Positions 16,554-25,304 of a stretch of 64,000 bases of DNA are shown here, one piece after another. The notes under the pieces are model-generated. The model ran no database searches, had not been told where the DNA came from, and saw only the letters and a list, made by a program, of their open reading frames with translations. The stretch is from assembly GCA_028571325.1 (NCBI GenBank), contig CP116767.1, positions 525,150 to 589,149 of the forward strand, written 5' to 3'. Source of the DNA: Wolbachia endosymbiont of Ctenocephalides felis wCfeF (lineage in GTDB: Bacteria; Pseudomonadota; Alphaproteobacteria; Rickettsiales; Anaplasmataceae). Made by a program: the position numbers and the translations under genes. Numbering within the stretch: position 1 is the stretch's first letter; every line of letters starts with the position of its first letter.

Positions 16554-17770
16554 CTAAAGGTTTTCTGCAGAAAGCTTTTTTTGCTTTAATCTACTCTTCA
16601 TTATCAGGATAAGAAGTATTGAGAGGATGCTCATAATGTTTATAATAAAAACTACTAATGATGTAGAGAGAGTTAGCTCACTTAAAATATGACCTGCAGC
16701 CACTGATGATATAGAGGCAGCACTAAGCTGCATTAGACCCATAAGGCCAGAAGCAGTGCCAGCCATCTTTGGGAATATCGATATTACACTCGCTACACCA
16801 AGTGGCAGGAGAAATCCATTACCGAACGTTAAGATGGTCATAGGAATAATAATTTCCAGCGGATTACTAATTGTATTCCAAGCTAAAATGAGCATTATAA
16901 GCCCACCAATAGTAAAAATTATTGTACCTAATAGCAATGTGTTATCTATAGTACTGATTTTCATTATTTTTTTACTCAATATATTACCCAACACATATGA
17001 TAAGGATATGGTAACATAGAAAAACCCTATACTATTTGGGTTAAACCCTAATTTATTAAAAATGAATGGGGAGTTGATTAAATAGGCAAAGTAAGCGCCA
17101 TAAGCTGCACATACGATTGTACTATATGCTAAATAGATAGGATTACATAATATTTCCTTGTAGTGCATTATAAGATTTGTGATAGATATACCGATTTTTT
17201 TATCCTTGGGTAGGGTTTCTTTGAACGCGACTAATATAGTGATTATCAATATAGCTCCAACGATCACTAAAAAAAGAAAATTAGCCCGCCAGTTAAAATA
17301 AGAGGTAAGAAATCCTCCAATTATAGGAGATATAGCTGGTGATATGCCAATAATCGGAAATATACTTGCAAAAATCTGTGCTGCTTCTTCTTTTTTGAAT
17401 AAGTCACCAACAATTGTTCTGCCCAGTACCATACCAGAACACGCCCCTACTGCTTGGAAAAAGCGAAAATTACCAGGGTTTTGACGCTAGTAGATATCAT
17501 ACAAAGCCCGGAAAATATAGTATAGATAGCAACACCTATTATAATAATGGGTCGGCGACCAAATCTGTCTGATAAGGAACCGTAAATTATTTGTGAAATA
17601 GATAAACCAAGCAGATATACACTTAAAGTGGTTTGTATATCTTGTGATCTCACATGGAAATACTCTGCCATTGCTGGTAATGCAGGTAGGTAAATATCCG
17701 AGGACATCAATCCTATAATGCTCATCATTACAACCATTGTTATAAGTAGGTAGTAATTTTTTCCCTTCAT
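16554..17770 (-). pseudogene. Bcr/CflA-type MFS drug efflux transporter, frameshifted
   Basis: Two adjacent frames make up one twelve-helix transporter. The 5' part (17770-17447) gives MKGKNYYLLITMVVMMSIIGL, SDIYLPALP and GSLSDRFGRRPIII, then hits a stop after FAFSKQ. The 3' part (from about 17460 down to 16554) continues in another frame with AVGACSGMVLGRTIVGDL. Adding one base near 17460-17470 would restore FRFFQAVGACSG, so a single-base deletion is the likely cause. The family exports drugs such as bicyclomycin by proton antiport. It is a recent pseudogene or a sequencing error. Confidence 0.82.
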
Positions 17771-17962
17771 AAAAACCCTTATTAAAGCCTTATGGAATTA
17801 TATGGATAAAAACGAGAAGGAGAAGGAAAAGTGACAGTTTGACCTAATAAATAGATCTTGCATAACCAATTTATGGTGAGGAATTTTTAGGAGAAACGCA
17901 GATGAGCATAGCAAAATACCTGGAGTCGCTGCGGGATGACGGTGTCTTCTGGCAGGCTCGAA

Positions 17963-18393
17963 TCACAATGTCCGTATAGCTGCGACTCTGGAGGTGCTTT
18001 CTCTCATCCACTGTAGATATTGCACGGTGCTGTCGACTTGGTCATTGTGATGTGCTTCTGGGAACATTAAAATTTCATACTCAAAATCATTGAGCCATAT
18101 CGCCTGGTGCGGCAGAAAAACTTTTCCAGACTCTATAATCGGAACAATCTGGTGGAATCGAGCAAGTTTGTCATCATGCGGTATTATTTCGATGATTGGC
18201 AAATCACTGCTTGCCTTTAGCTCTTGCACTAATTGCTGACCACTTGTTTTGGCTTCGATCAAAATTGCGTGTGGTGTCCATCTTGCAGCCAGTGACAGAA
18301 CTTGCTCTTTGAGTTTTGGGTACTCGAGTTTTGCACGATATACATCGAGTAAATAAAACTTATTGCCCACTTTTGCCCAAGTGGTGCAGACCA
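17963..18393 (-). pseudogene. Terminase large subunit, C-terminal fragment (scar 2)
   Basis: This has the same nuclease-domain end as scars 1 and 3, with a few substitutions (ILIEAKTSG, ELKASSDLP, EIIPHDD). Downstream flank (17890-17962) is shared with scar 3 in inverted orientation but not with scar 1. The N-terminal fragment present at scar 1 is absent here: the right side ends at an IS110-type element. The gene is dead. Confidence 0.85.
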
Positions 18394-18402
18394 CCGGAAG
18401 GG

Positions 18403-18433
18403 TGTCATTCCAGTGCTTGACACTGGAATCCAG
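18403..18433. repeat. Palindromic repeat, left end of GIY-YIG cassette (copy 2)
   Basis: Identical to 7510-7540; paired with 20704-20734 in inverse orientation. Confidence 0.85.
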
Positions 18434-18439
18434 CATTAA

Positions 18440-18686
18440 TTATATGATTCCATCATATAAATCTTTCCATTCTTGATTTGTTTGTTCAATCAAGTTTATT
18501 TTCCATTTTCTCTGCCAACTTTTTAGGAGTTTTTCCCTACTAATTGCTAAATTTATGTCTTGAAACTCCTCATAATAAACCAATTTACAGACATTGTACT
18601 TTGATGTGAAACCAGAGACGGCTTTGTTTTTGTGCTCCCAAATTCGTTTAATCAAATTTGACGTTATACCTATATATAGGGTTCCG
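18440..18686 (-). pseudogene. GIY-YIG endonuclease-like gene, main part (copy 2)
   Basis: Same as the fragment at 7547-7793: it starts at the element junction with GTLYIGITSN and runs to a TAA stop. The missing first strand lies at 20645-20685. The identical junctions show that both cassettes descend from one insertion event and were duplicated later. Confidence 0.85.
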
Positions 18687-20644
18687 TTACCCCGCCAACA
18701 ATGTTGCAAAAAACGTAAAATTAGAGAAAAGCATTTCTCGAAAACTTCTATGTCCAAAAACAAGAGTGCCATTTATTTATAGTGCCAACAATCAATTAAC
18801 CATCAGTTTCAATGAATGATATGAACATATTATTTCAAGGAAAGGTCATGGGGAATAAGAGATTAGCTATACGGATTAGCTGTAGCTATGAAACTAACCG
18901 GTTGGCAGAAAAGTATTTGTTAGATGCTTATGAAAAAGCCGTGTCAAAGCAAGTAAGCCAAAAAAATTTAAAACATAAGAATGGGATTCAAGGAGGATCA
19001 AATGGTAACAGTGAGTTTATATGCAAGAGTTTCTTCAGGGAAACAAGCACAAGAAAATACAATAGCAAGTCAAGTTGCAGCTTTAGAGAAGCAAATTAGT
19101 ACGGATGGGTACAAATTATTAAGTGAGTATAAATTTATTGATAATGGCTACAGTGGATCTAATTTAGTCCGTCCTGATCTAGAAAAATTACGTGATAAAG
19201 TAACAGAAGGTAAAATTGATAGGATTTACATTCATTCACCTGATCGCTTATCTAGGAAATATGCATATCAAATGGTATTACTTGAAGAATTTGAGAAAGC
19301 AGGAGCAGAAACGGTTTTCTTAAATTATGAGATTAACGATAATCCAGAATCTCAGTTACTGTTACAAATGCAAGGTATGATAGCAGAATATGAACGAGCG
19401 AAAATTATGGAACGAAGTCGTCGCGGAAAGATTTACGCAGCTAATAAAGGTTGTGTAAGCGTAATGGGAGGAGCTCCTTATGGTTATCGTTATATAGATA
19501 AATATATGGGAGGAGGACAAGCTTTATTTGAAATAAACGAAGAAGAAGCTAATGTTGTTAGGAAAGTATTTTTGTGGGTAGGAAGAGAAAGGACAAGTAT
19601 TGGGGAAGTGTGTCGTCGGCTAAACACTATGTCTATTATAACACGAACAGGAAAAAAGTGCTGGGATAGAAGTGTGATTTGGGGTATGTTAAAAAATCCT
19701 GCTTACAAAGGACAAGCGGCTTTTGGTAAAACAAAAGTAGGTGTAAAGTTACAACATATCAGACCACAGAAACATTCTTGTGAACAACCGAAAGATAATT
19801 ACTCTACCTATTCTGTTGAAAAAGCAAATTGGATTTATGTTAAAGTGCCAAATATAGTGGACGAAGATGTATTTGATATAGTTCAAGAACAATTAGCTGA
19901 GAATAGAAAAATAGCAAGGACAAGAGAAAGAGGAGCAAAACATTTACTACAAGGTTTAATCGTATGTAAGCGTTGTCGTTATGCATATTACGGAAGTCCT
20001 GTAAGAAATAAGCGAGGAGAAAAAATTGATCATTATGCTTATTATCGTTGTATTGGTAGAGATTCTTACCGTTTTGGTGGTAATAAAATTTGTGATAATA
20101 AACACATTCGTACAGATGCATTAGAAACAGCCGTGTGGGAAGAGGTTAAGCATTTATTGAAAAATCCAAATAGGGTTTTAGAAGAATACAGGCGTAGACT
20201 TTCAGAGCTTAAAAAATCATCATGGGATCAAAAAAGCGATTTACTAGAGAAGCAAGAAAAGAAATTAAAACGTGGTATTGCTAGACTTATTGATAGTTAT
20301 GCTCAAGAATATATTAATCAAGAAGAATTTGAACCACGAATTAAAGCAATGAAACAAAGCTTAAAAACAATTGAAGAGGAGAAGAAAAGGATATTCGATC
20401 AAAAGAAATTAAAACAGGAATTAGCTTTGGTTGTAACCAATTTAGAAGACTTTTCTTCCAATATTAGATCAAACCTTGATAACGCAGACTGGCTAACTAA
20501 ACGTGATATTATCAGAACTTTAGTCAAGAGAATTGAAATTAACCTTGAGGACGTAAATGTGGTATTTCGTGTAAAAGAGCTACCAAACTCTTCTGGACAT
20601 AGTGGAGAAGAAAAGAAAAATTTGCAACATTGTTGGCGGGGTAA
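18687..20644 (+). mobile_element. Serine-recombinase element with 24-bp inverted ends (copy 2)
   Basis: Second 1958-bp copy, with terminal repeats at 18687-18710 and 20621-20644. I found only one base difference from copy 1 by eye (in the small upstream frame, ACCGATTGG versus ACCGGTTGG), whereas the flanking terminase fragments differ at roughly a dozen positions. Confidence 0.85.
18848..19099 (+). CDS. Small open frame upstream of serine recombinase (copy 2)
   Basis: Copy of the frame at 7955-8206, with the same ribosome site and the same encoded protein. It overlaps the recombinase start in another frame. Function unknown. Confidence 0.4.
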   Translation: MGNKRLAIRISCSYETNRLAEKYLLDAYEKAVSKQVSQKNLKHKNGIQGGSNGNSEFICKSFFRETSTRKYNSKSSCSFREAN

Positions 20645-20732
20645 TTGCGCTCACTTGCGAGTATATAAACATAATAACCTTTCATATATAGTAAATAAAT
20701 TTACTGGATTCCAGTGTCAAGCACTGGAATGA
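19002..20732 (+). CDS. Large serine recombinase (copy 2)
   Basis: Encodes the same protein as 8109-9839: catalytic YARVSSGKQ, SPDRLSRK, a zinc-ribbon cysteine block and a C-terminal coiled coil. Its frame also reads through the right terminal repeat into flanking sequence (ending FTGFQCQALE), so the C-terminal residues are host-derived. Both copies look intact and could act on either pair of ends. Confidence 0.92.
   Translation: MVTVSLYARVSSGKQAQENTIASQVAALEKQISTDGYKLLSEYKFIDNGYSGSNLVRPDLEKLRDKVTEGKIDRIYIHSPDRLSRKYAYQMVLLEEFEKAGAETVFLNYEINDNPESQLLLQMQGMIAEYERAKIMERSRRGKIYAANKGCVSVMGGAPYGYRYIDKYMGGGQALFEINEEEANVVRKVFLWVGRERTSIGEVCRRLNTMSIITRTGKKCWDRSVIWGMLKNPAYKGQAAFGKTKVGVKLQHIRPQKHSCEQPKDNYSTYSVEKANWIYVKVPNIVDEDVFDIVQEQLAENRKIARTRERGAKHLLQGLIVCKRCRYAYYGSPVRNKRGEKIDHYAYYRCIGRDSYRFGGNKICDNKHIRTDALETAVWEEVKHLLKNPNRVLEEYRRRLSELKKSSWDQKSDLLEKQEKKLKRGIARLIDSYAQEYINQEEFEPRIKAMKQSLKTIEEEKKRIFDQKKLKQELALVVTNLEDFSSNIRSNLDNADWLTKRDIIRTLVKRIEINLEDVNVVFRVKELPNSSGHSGEEKKNLQHCWRGNCAHLRVYKHNNLSYIVNKFTGFQCQALE
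20645..20685 (-). pseudogene. GIY-YIG gene, 5' fragment (copy 2)
   Basis: Encodes MKGYYVYILASER up to the element junction, as at 9752-9792. Confidence 0.82.
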
Positions 20733-20734
20733 CA
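20704..20734. repeat. Palindromic repeat, right end of GIY-YIG cassette (copy 2)
   Basis: Identical to 9811-9841. The shared sequence continues only to about 20762, where the IS110-type element begins. Confidence 0.85.
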
Positions 20735-20763
20735 CCAAAGTGGCTACTTGCATCACGCACCTT

Positions 20764-22110
20764 CTAACAAACTCCCTCTATTAGTTCCTGTTTTTTTATT
20801 AAAGTATAACCAAGTTCACTGGCCTTTTTGCTTAAATTCTTCAATACTCTCTCCTTATACAGTTTCTCATAGTAGTCAATCCCTCTCTCAACATACTCTT
20901 GTCCATACTTTAACATACTGTAGAAGATACATGCCAATTTCCTTGCCGTAGCAGTAATCGCTTTTGGTGCCCCTAGCCGTTTCTTTAATCTTCTACAATA
21001 TGCACCTATTCCACTGTTGCTTCTTGACACACAGTGAGCAGCCATTCGAAACGCATTCGCAGCACGATTAATGACTTTACGCGTTCTTGTACTAAACACT
21101 TTTTCCCCTGTGATTTTATTAGCAGGGCTGAGTCCTAACCACGATGAAAAGTGTTTTTCTGTCCGCCATCTATTTGGGTTTATACCTGTTTCTGAAATTA
21201 TTGTTTGTATGGTTACTACATCAAGTCCTGGAACTTTAGTGAAATCCATACCAGTTATTCGGTGCAGTTCCTCATGCAAAGCAAAGTTTGGCTTACTTTT
21301 GCTATTCTTATTCTTTTCCTTACTCGGCTGTTTACTTTCGCCAGATTTTGTTTCAAACGTTTTGTAATAGGCCTCAATATTTCTATCACATTCTGCTATT
21401 TTTTCTTGATAAATATTATATAGTTCAAATTCTTGCTTTAGCGTGAATAAGTGTTCCTCTCTGTAGTCACCAGCTAACGCTTTTGCTATAGTAGACTGAT
21501 CATTTTTTATTCGCGCATCCCTGAATTCGGCCAATTTTTCAGGATCTCTTTCGCCTTCAATTATAGCCTTGATAATTTTCATACCAGTTACCCCAGTAAT
21601 ATCTCTTATGACTTTATGCAGTTGAACATTCATTTGAATTAACGCCTTTTGCATACGCAGAACATGTGTAGATGCACTTTCAGTAAGATTTTTACGTTGC
21701 CACACGTAACTACGCAATACACACATCTGATTATCCGGCCTAAATGATCCATGAAGCAATCCATAGCTGTGCAACTGTTGGAGCCATTGACAATCTTGAA
21801 CGTCAGACTTCCTACCGGGTACATTCTTTACATGCCTTGCATTTACCAACTTTACCTCAAGTTCATATGACTCAAGTATTTGAAATAATGCTATCCAATA
21901 CACTCCTGTTGATTCCATAGCTACAGTTGTAACTTTACACTTTTTCAACCATCGTGCTAAATTATGAAGGTCTTTAGTGAAGCAGCCAAATTTCTGAATG
22001 CGTTGTTCATCTTTTCCTTCTGGTACACATACATAATGTACAGATGAACCGACATCTATTCCCGCTGCATCAGGATTCATTACTTCTAATTCACTTTTTA
22101 TTTTTGCCAT
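20764..22110 (-). CDS. IS110-family DEDD transposase (bridge-RNA type recombinase)
   Basis: The 448 residues comprise a RuvC-like N-terminal domain and a Tnp_20-type C-terminal domain. Candidate acidic residues are D19 (AGIDVGSSVHYV), E66 (VAMESTGVYW) and D103/D106 (GRKSDVQDCQWL). The C-terminal domain has KVPGLDVVTIQTIISETG and FSSWLGLSPANKITGEKV, the latter containing the conserved serine region. A Lys/Ser linker (SKEKNKNSKSKP) lies between. Enzymes of this family use an RNA encoded in the element's non-coding end to choose target and donor sites. The frame is complete, so it may be active. Confidence 0.94.
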   Translation of the reverse strand: MAKIKSELEVMNPDAAGIDVGSSVHYVCVPEGKDEQRIQKFGCFTKDLHNLARWLKKCKVTTVAMESTGVYWIALFQILESYELEVKLVNARHVKNVPGRKSDVQDCQWLQQLHSYGLLHGSFRPDNQMCVLRSYVWQRKNLTESASTHVLRMQKALIQMNVQLHKVIRDITGVTGMKIIKAIIEGERDPEKLAEFRDARIKNDQSTIAKALAGDYREEHLFTLKQEFELYNIYQEKIAECDRNIEAYYKTFETKSGESKQPSKEKNKNSKSKPNFALHEELHRITGMDFTKVPGLDVVTIQTIISETGINPNRWRTEKHFSSWLGLSPANKITGEKVFSTRTRKVINRAANAFRMAAHCVSRSNSGIGAYCRRLKKRLGAPKAITATARKLACIFYSMLKYGQEYVERGIDYYEKLYKERVLKNLSKKASELGYTLIKKQELIEGVC

Positions 22111-22265
22111 ATCAAGTTCCCCCTATATAATTTATAATGTAGAAGCACTTTAGCTTGGAGCGGTTAGATTATACAATCTTCTAAACGAGGTAGTCTACAA
22201 GGACTCCATCAATGGTTTAACCGTTCCTTCCAAAACCATGCTTGTATACGGGCACTTAAGGCACC
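22111..22265 (-). ncRNA. Non-coding end of IS110 element, candidate bridge-RNA region
   Basis: About 150 bp upstream of the transposase contains no gene and several short inverted repeats, such as GGTTTAACC and TAGTCTAC/AAGGACT-like text. In IS110-type elements the structured guide RNA is encoded upstream of the transposase. Position and strand fit; the fold and guide loops were not computed, so boundaries are approximate. Confidence 0.4.
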
Positions 22266-22307
22266 ATTGTGCTGGTCGGTTATAACTGCAAAAGCGCTTC
22301 CACAAAA

Positions 22308-23204
22308 TTATACTTCAAGACTGCTAAAAACAGAAGTAGTGGAGTTTCTTTCAGGGTTTAACAGACTTTGTCTGTTCGTTGCTTGTATCACTACTCTACA
22401 TAATTCTTCTTTTGTAAGGCCGAAAACTGCACCCAAATTAGGATCATAGAACGCAAAGCTGCCATCCTCATTTTTCTTTATTAATAAAGCATGACCAGCT
22501 TCTCTCTTGAATAAAATATTTCGTGGCTTGAAGCATAGAAACGAGTAGCCGTTTTCATTTTTTGCCGACAATTTTAAATTCTCGTCTATGAATCGCACGA
22601 AATTTTCTGGGGTTGACGTGGTCTCTTGACTATATTGATACTTTGTGTTAAACTTATTTTTTATATCTTTACGAATTTTTTTGTGCCGGCTAGAGAGCTC
22701 ACTAATTTGCTTTGACTTTTCAGGATACTTTTTGCTGTTAGCTGTATTCTTAAGCTTTTTTATATCTTTCTCAATTTCATCCAGCTTTTGAAACGCAGCT
22801 TGTGGGTTTTGCGATATTGTATCTACAAAATATTGATCATCGGTTTTTGCTTCATTCATCAAATCGTCTATTAATGATTTTCGTGATTCTTGAAGTCTTG
22901 TGCAATTCTCTCTATAAGTAAAAAAGTCAAGAAATTTTTCAGAAAAAGTATCCTTATTAGCTAGTAGATTATGGCGGGCAACATGAGCACACAGATATGA
23001 GCACAGGCCTCTCACTTTTGTGTCATCTTCTCGATTAAAAGCTTTTTTGTATCTTTCAAACATTTCGTCATTAAACCTAATGAGTTTCAATAAAGAATTT
23101 TGCCGATTTGCAATAAAGTTGTTTCCTATACCTTTAAATAATGATCTATCCTCATCTTTTATACCAAATGATTTATAAAAAATCTTATCTCTGTTAACTA
23201 TCAT
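22308..23204 (-). CDS. YopT/C58-like cysteine protease candidate
   Basis: The 298-residue soluble protein has the order Cys, His, Asp expected for peptidase family C58 (YopT, AvrPphB). Cys68 lies in RGLCSYLCAHVAR, His238 in EAGHALLIKKNEDG and Asp254 in FAFYDPNLGAVFG. The GHAL...FYDPNLG block and the 16-residue His-to-Asp spacing match the family well. The Cys-to-His distance (170) is longer than the family's roughly 115-120, filled by a Lys-rich helical insert near 130-185. Family members cut host proteins such as Rho GTPases or kinases. There is no signal peptide. Its 3' end abuts the IS110 element but the frame is complete. Confidence 0.65.
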   Translation of the reverse strand: MIVNRDKIFYKSFGIKDEDRSLFKGIGNNFIANRQNSLLKLIRFNDEMFERYKKAFNREDDTKVRGLCSYLCAHVARHNLLANKDTFSEKFLDFFTYRENCTRLQESRKSLIDDLMNEAKTDDQYFVDTISQNPQAAFQKLDEIEKDIKKLKNTANSKKYPEKSKQISELSSRHKKIRKDIKNKFNTKYQYSQETTSTPENFVRFIDENLKLSAKNENGYSFLCFKPRNILFKREAGHALLIKKNEDGSFAFYDPNLGAVFGLTKEELCRVVIQATNRQSLLNPERNSTTSVFSSLEV

Positions 23205-23462
23205 AGTTTATTACTTTACCATATTAATTTATAAATTATAGCATTAATTTGCTAATTAAGCAAGTATTATGTATAATTCCTAGCTTTAATTATACTATAG
23301 ATAGTATCAACTTATATCAAATCTTGGATGATACCTTTTGTTGTGCGAATTACTTGCTAGTTCGTGCAGATGCGCATACCATAATAAAAAGTCAACCCCA
23401 CATCTTGGGTTACAGCTTTACTAGACCCTAAAAACTGGCTAAAATGGGCAAACATTTACGAA

Positions 23463-24743
23463 TTGAATTTAGTGTACAATCAGCAAACAAGGGTATTGAT
23501 ATCAACAATACTCTGCAGAGTCGCAATATGGTATGATCACATGCTCTTTATTGACCTGGTTAATATAATCAGTAGAGAGTTTTGTTCTGCAAAAGATGTT
23601 TACTACAACATATTACAATTGTTTGGAATTGCAGGACTGGGTGCAATGGTAAGGCCACTTGGTGCATCTGTATTTGGTCACATTGGTGACAGATATGGAA
23701 GGAGGATGGCATTAACGATTGCCATCTTGCTAATATCGATTCCGTCTAGTCTCGTTGCGTTTATTCCAGGTTACAGCCGGATAGGTGTAGCTTCCACTAT
23801 GTTGCTTCTTGCAATCCATCTAACACAAGGGATTGCGCTTGGCGCTGAACAAGGAGGCAGTTCTGTTTATCTCATAGAGCATTTACCTAATAAGAAAAAG
23901 CTAGGAATGTTTTTTGGAGTAATAAGTTTTGGCCGCTCCATTGGCGCTTTGCTTTCTGTGGCGATGGTAATCATCTGTAAAAAAACCACTGACTTTAACG
24001 CTTGGGGTTGGAGAATACCGTTTACTCTTTCAGCCGTTTTGGGACTGATTAGCGCATATAGTATATACACGCTAGGAGAAACTCCAGCATATGAAAAAAG
24101 TCGAGAACAAAGAAATTTACCTGATTTGCCAATAATAGAGCTTATAAAACGCTACAAGAGAGCTCTTATACTTGCTATTTTGATATCTGTACCCGTTAAT
24201 GTTGCTGTTGGATTCACCATATTTCTCAGAACAATTGCAAAAGAAATAGTATCGGTTGAGACGTATGTAACAACATATGTCAACGAAATTGTGCTCATTA
24301 TAACCAATGTATTAGTGCCGATATCTTCAATAGCATTTGGAATGCTAGCTGATAAGGTGGGAAAAGAGCGCACCGCGATCTTGTTTACAGTAATTACAAT
24401 GGTACTATGTTGTCCCATGTTATCTATTGCATACCACTATAAAAGTTATCTTATAATTATGCTTAGTGTAATGGTTCTCTCTATAGTAGAAAGGGGTATA
24501 AATCCTATAGGAATAGTTGCATCCGAACTCTTCCCCACTAATGTTAGATTTAGTGGAGTGAGTTTATCACGCAACATCTCTTATGCTTTACATGGCGGAT
24601 TTACTCCGATGATATGTACTTGGTTTACTATAACATTCCCTCAAATAAACTTTGCTGCTGGGCTTTATATAATCTTCTGCTTATTGGTCAGTTTGGTGGC
24701 AATATTGCAAATAAAACTACAAGATAAAAATTTTGATTGGTAA
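23463..24743 (+). CDS. MFS transporter, metabolite:H+ symporter (ProP-like)
   Basis: This is a twelve-helix major facilitator protein. It has IWYDHMLF near the start, the loop 2-3 signature GHIGDRYGRRMAL and a second copy-like motif GMLADKVGKERTA in the middle. The mid-region GIALGAEQGGSSVYLIEH is typical of the metabolite:H+ symporter branch that includes ProP, KgtP and citrate carriers. It is likely an inner-membrane importer of a host metabolite; the substrate cannot be read from the sequence. The start appears to be TTG 23463. The 258 bp upstream hold no gene I can see. Confidence 0.88.
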   Translation: MNLVYNQQTRVLISTILCRVAIWYDHMLFIDLVNIISREFCSAKDVYYNILQLFGIAGLGAMVRPLGASVFGHIGDRYGRRMALTIAILLISIPSSLVAFIPGYSRIGVASTMLLLAIHLTQGIALGAEQGGSSVYLIEHLPNKKKLGMFFGVISFGRSIGALLSVAMVIICKKTTDFNAWGWRIPFTLSAVLGLISAYSIYTLGETPAYEKSREQRNLPDLPIIELIKRYKRALILAILISVPVNVAVGFTIFLRTIAKEIVSVETYVTTYVNEIVLIITNVLVPISSIAFGMLADKVGKERTAILFTVITMVLCCPMLSIAYHYKSYLIIMLSVMVLSIVERGINPIGIVASELFPTNVRFSGVSLSRNISYALHGGFTPMICTWFTITFPQINFAAGLYIIFCLLVSLVAILQIKLQDKNFDW

Positions 24744-24846
24744 AAATTCTGATATAACCCGTACACTTTCCGTCAGTGAAATTGAAAGGATTGCAAGATT
24801 AAAGGACGCTCAACTTAACCAGTACACACGGAATGACTAAGCCTGA

Positions 24847-25281
24847 TTAGGTTCTCAGTTTTTCAAAAAAATCTTTTAGCAAAAAAGAGCACTCTGTTTC
24901 TAATATCCCACCATAAACTTCAGGTATATGGTTGCAAAATTGAAATATTTTAGCACCATTTTCAATCCCTCCACCTTTTGGATTATAGGCTCCAAAATAT
25001 AATCGTTTAATTCTTGCAAAGGAGATAGCTTGAGCACACATTGGGCACGGTTCTAATGTTACATACACGTCAGCATCACAAAGTACTGACGTTGAAAGCA
25101 ATTTACATGCTTGTCTAATCACTAACATCTCCGCATGTGCAGTTGGATCATTGGATATGTTGTGCGCAGAAGAAACAACATTGCTTCTACTCACTATTAC
25201 AGCGCCTATGGGAACTTCGTCACTCTTTTGGGCAAGTTTTGCTTGCTCTATTGCAAGCTCCATGTATCGGTATTTAAACAC
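24847..25281 (-). CDS. tadA: tRNA-specific adenosine deaminase
   Basis: The zinc-dependent deaminase motifs are present: HAEM (catalytic Glu, in DPTAHAEMLVIRQA) and PCPMC (in VTLEPCPMCAQAISFARI). TadA converts A34 to inosine in tRNA-Arg(ACG). The length of 144 residues and the text KRLYFGAYNPKGGG fit TadA better than cytidine or guanine deaminases. It follows pyrG on the same strand with a 23-bp gap. Confidence 0.92.
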   Translation of the reverse strand: MFKYRYMELAIEQAKLAQKSDEVPIGAVIVSRSNVVSSAHNISNDPTAHAEMLVIRQACKLLSTSVLCDADVYVTLEPCPMCAQAISFARIKRLYFGAYNPKGGGIENGAKIFQFCNHIPEVYGGILETECSFLLKDFFEKLRT

Positions 25282-25304
25282 TTTCCTCTGCTAATCTTCT
25301 TTTT

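Larger units (their letters stand above)
20763..22265 (-). mobile_element. IS110-family insertion sequence (ends approximate)
   Basis: The left end is fixed within a few bases by comparison with scar 1: identity stops at CACGCACCTT, immediately beside the transposase stop codon. The right end is not visible, because no terminal inverted repeat is expected in this family; I place it roughly 150 bp beyond the transposase start. The terminase sequence that should resume on the right is absent, so a deletion or rearrangement followed insertion. Confidence 0.7.

Noticed and set aside
20748-20951. Plus-strand frame opposite the transposase end
   Set aside because: Antisense shadow of the transposase gene.
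22267-22449. Plus-strand frame overlapping the C58-like gene end
   Set aside because: Antisense to the protease candidate, without a ribosome site or motif.
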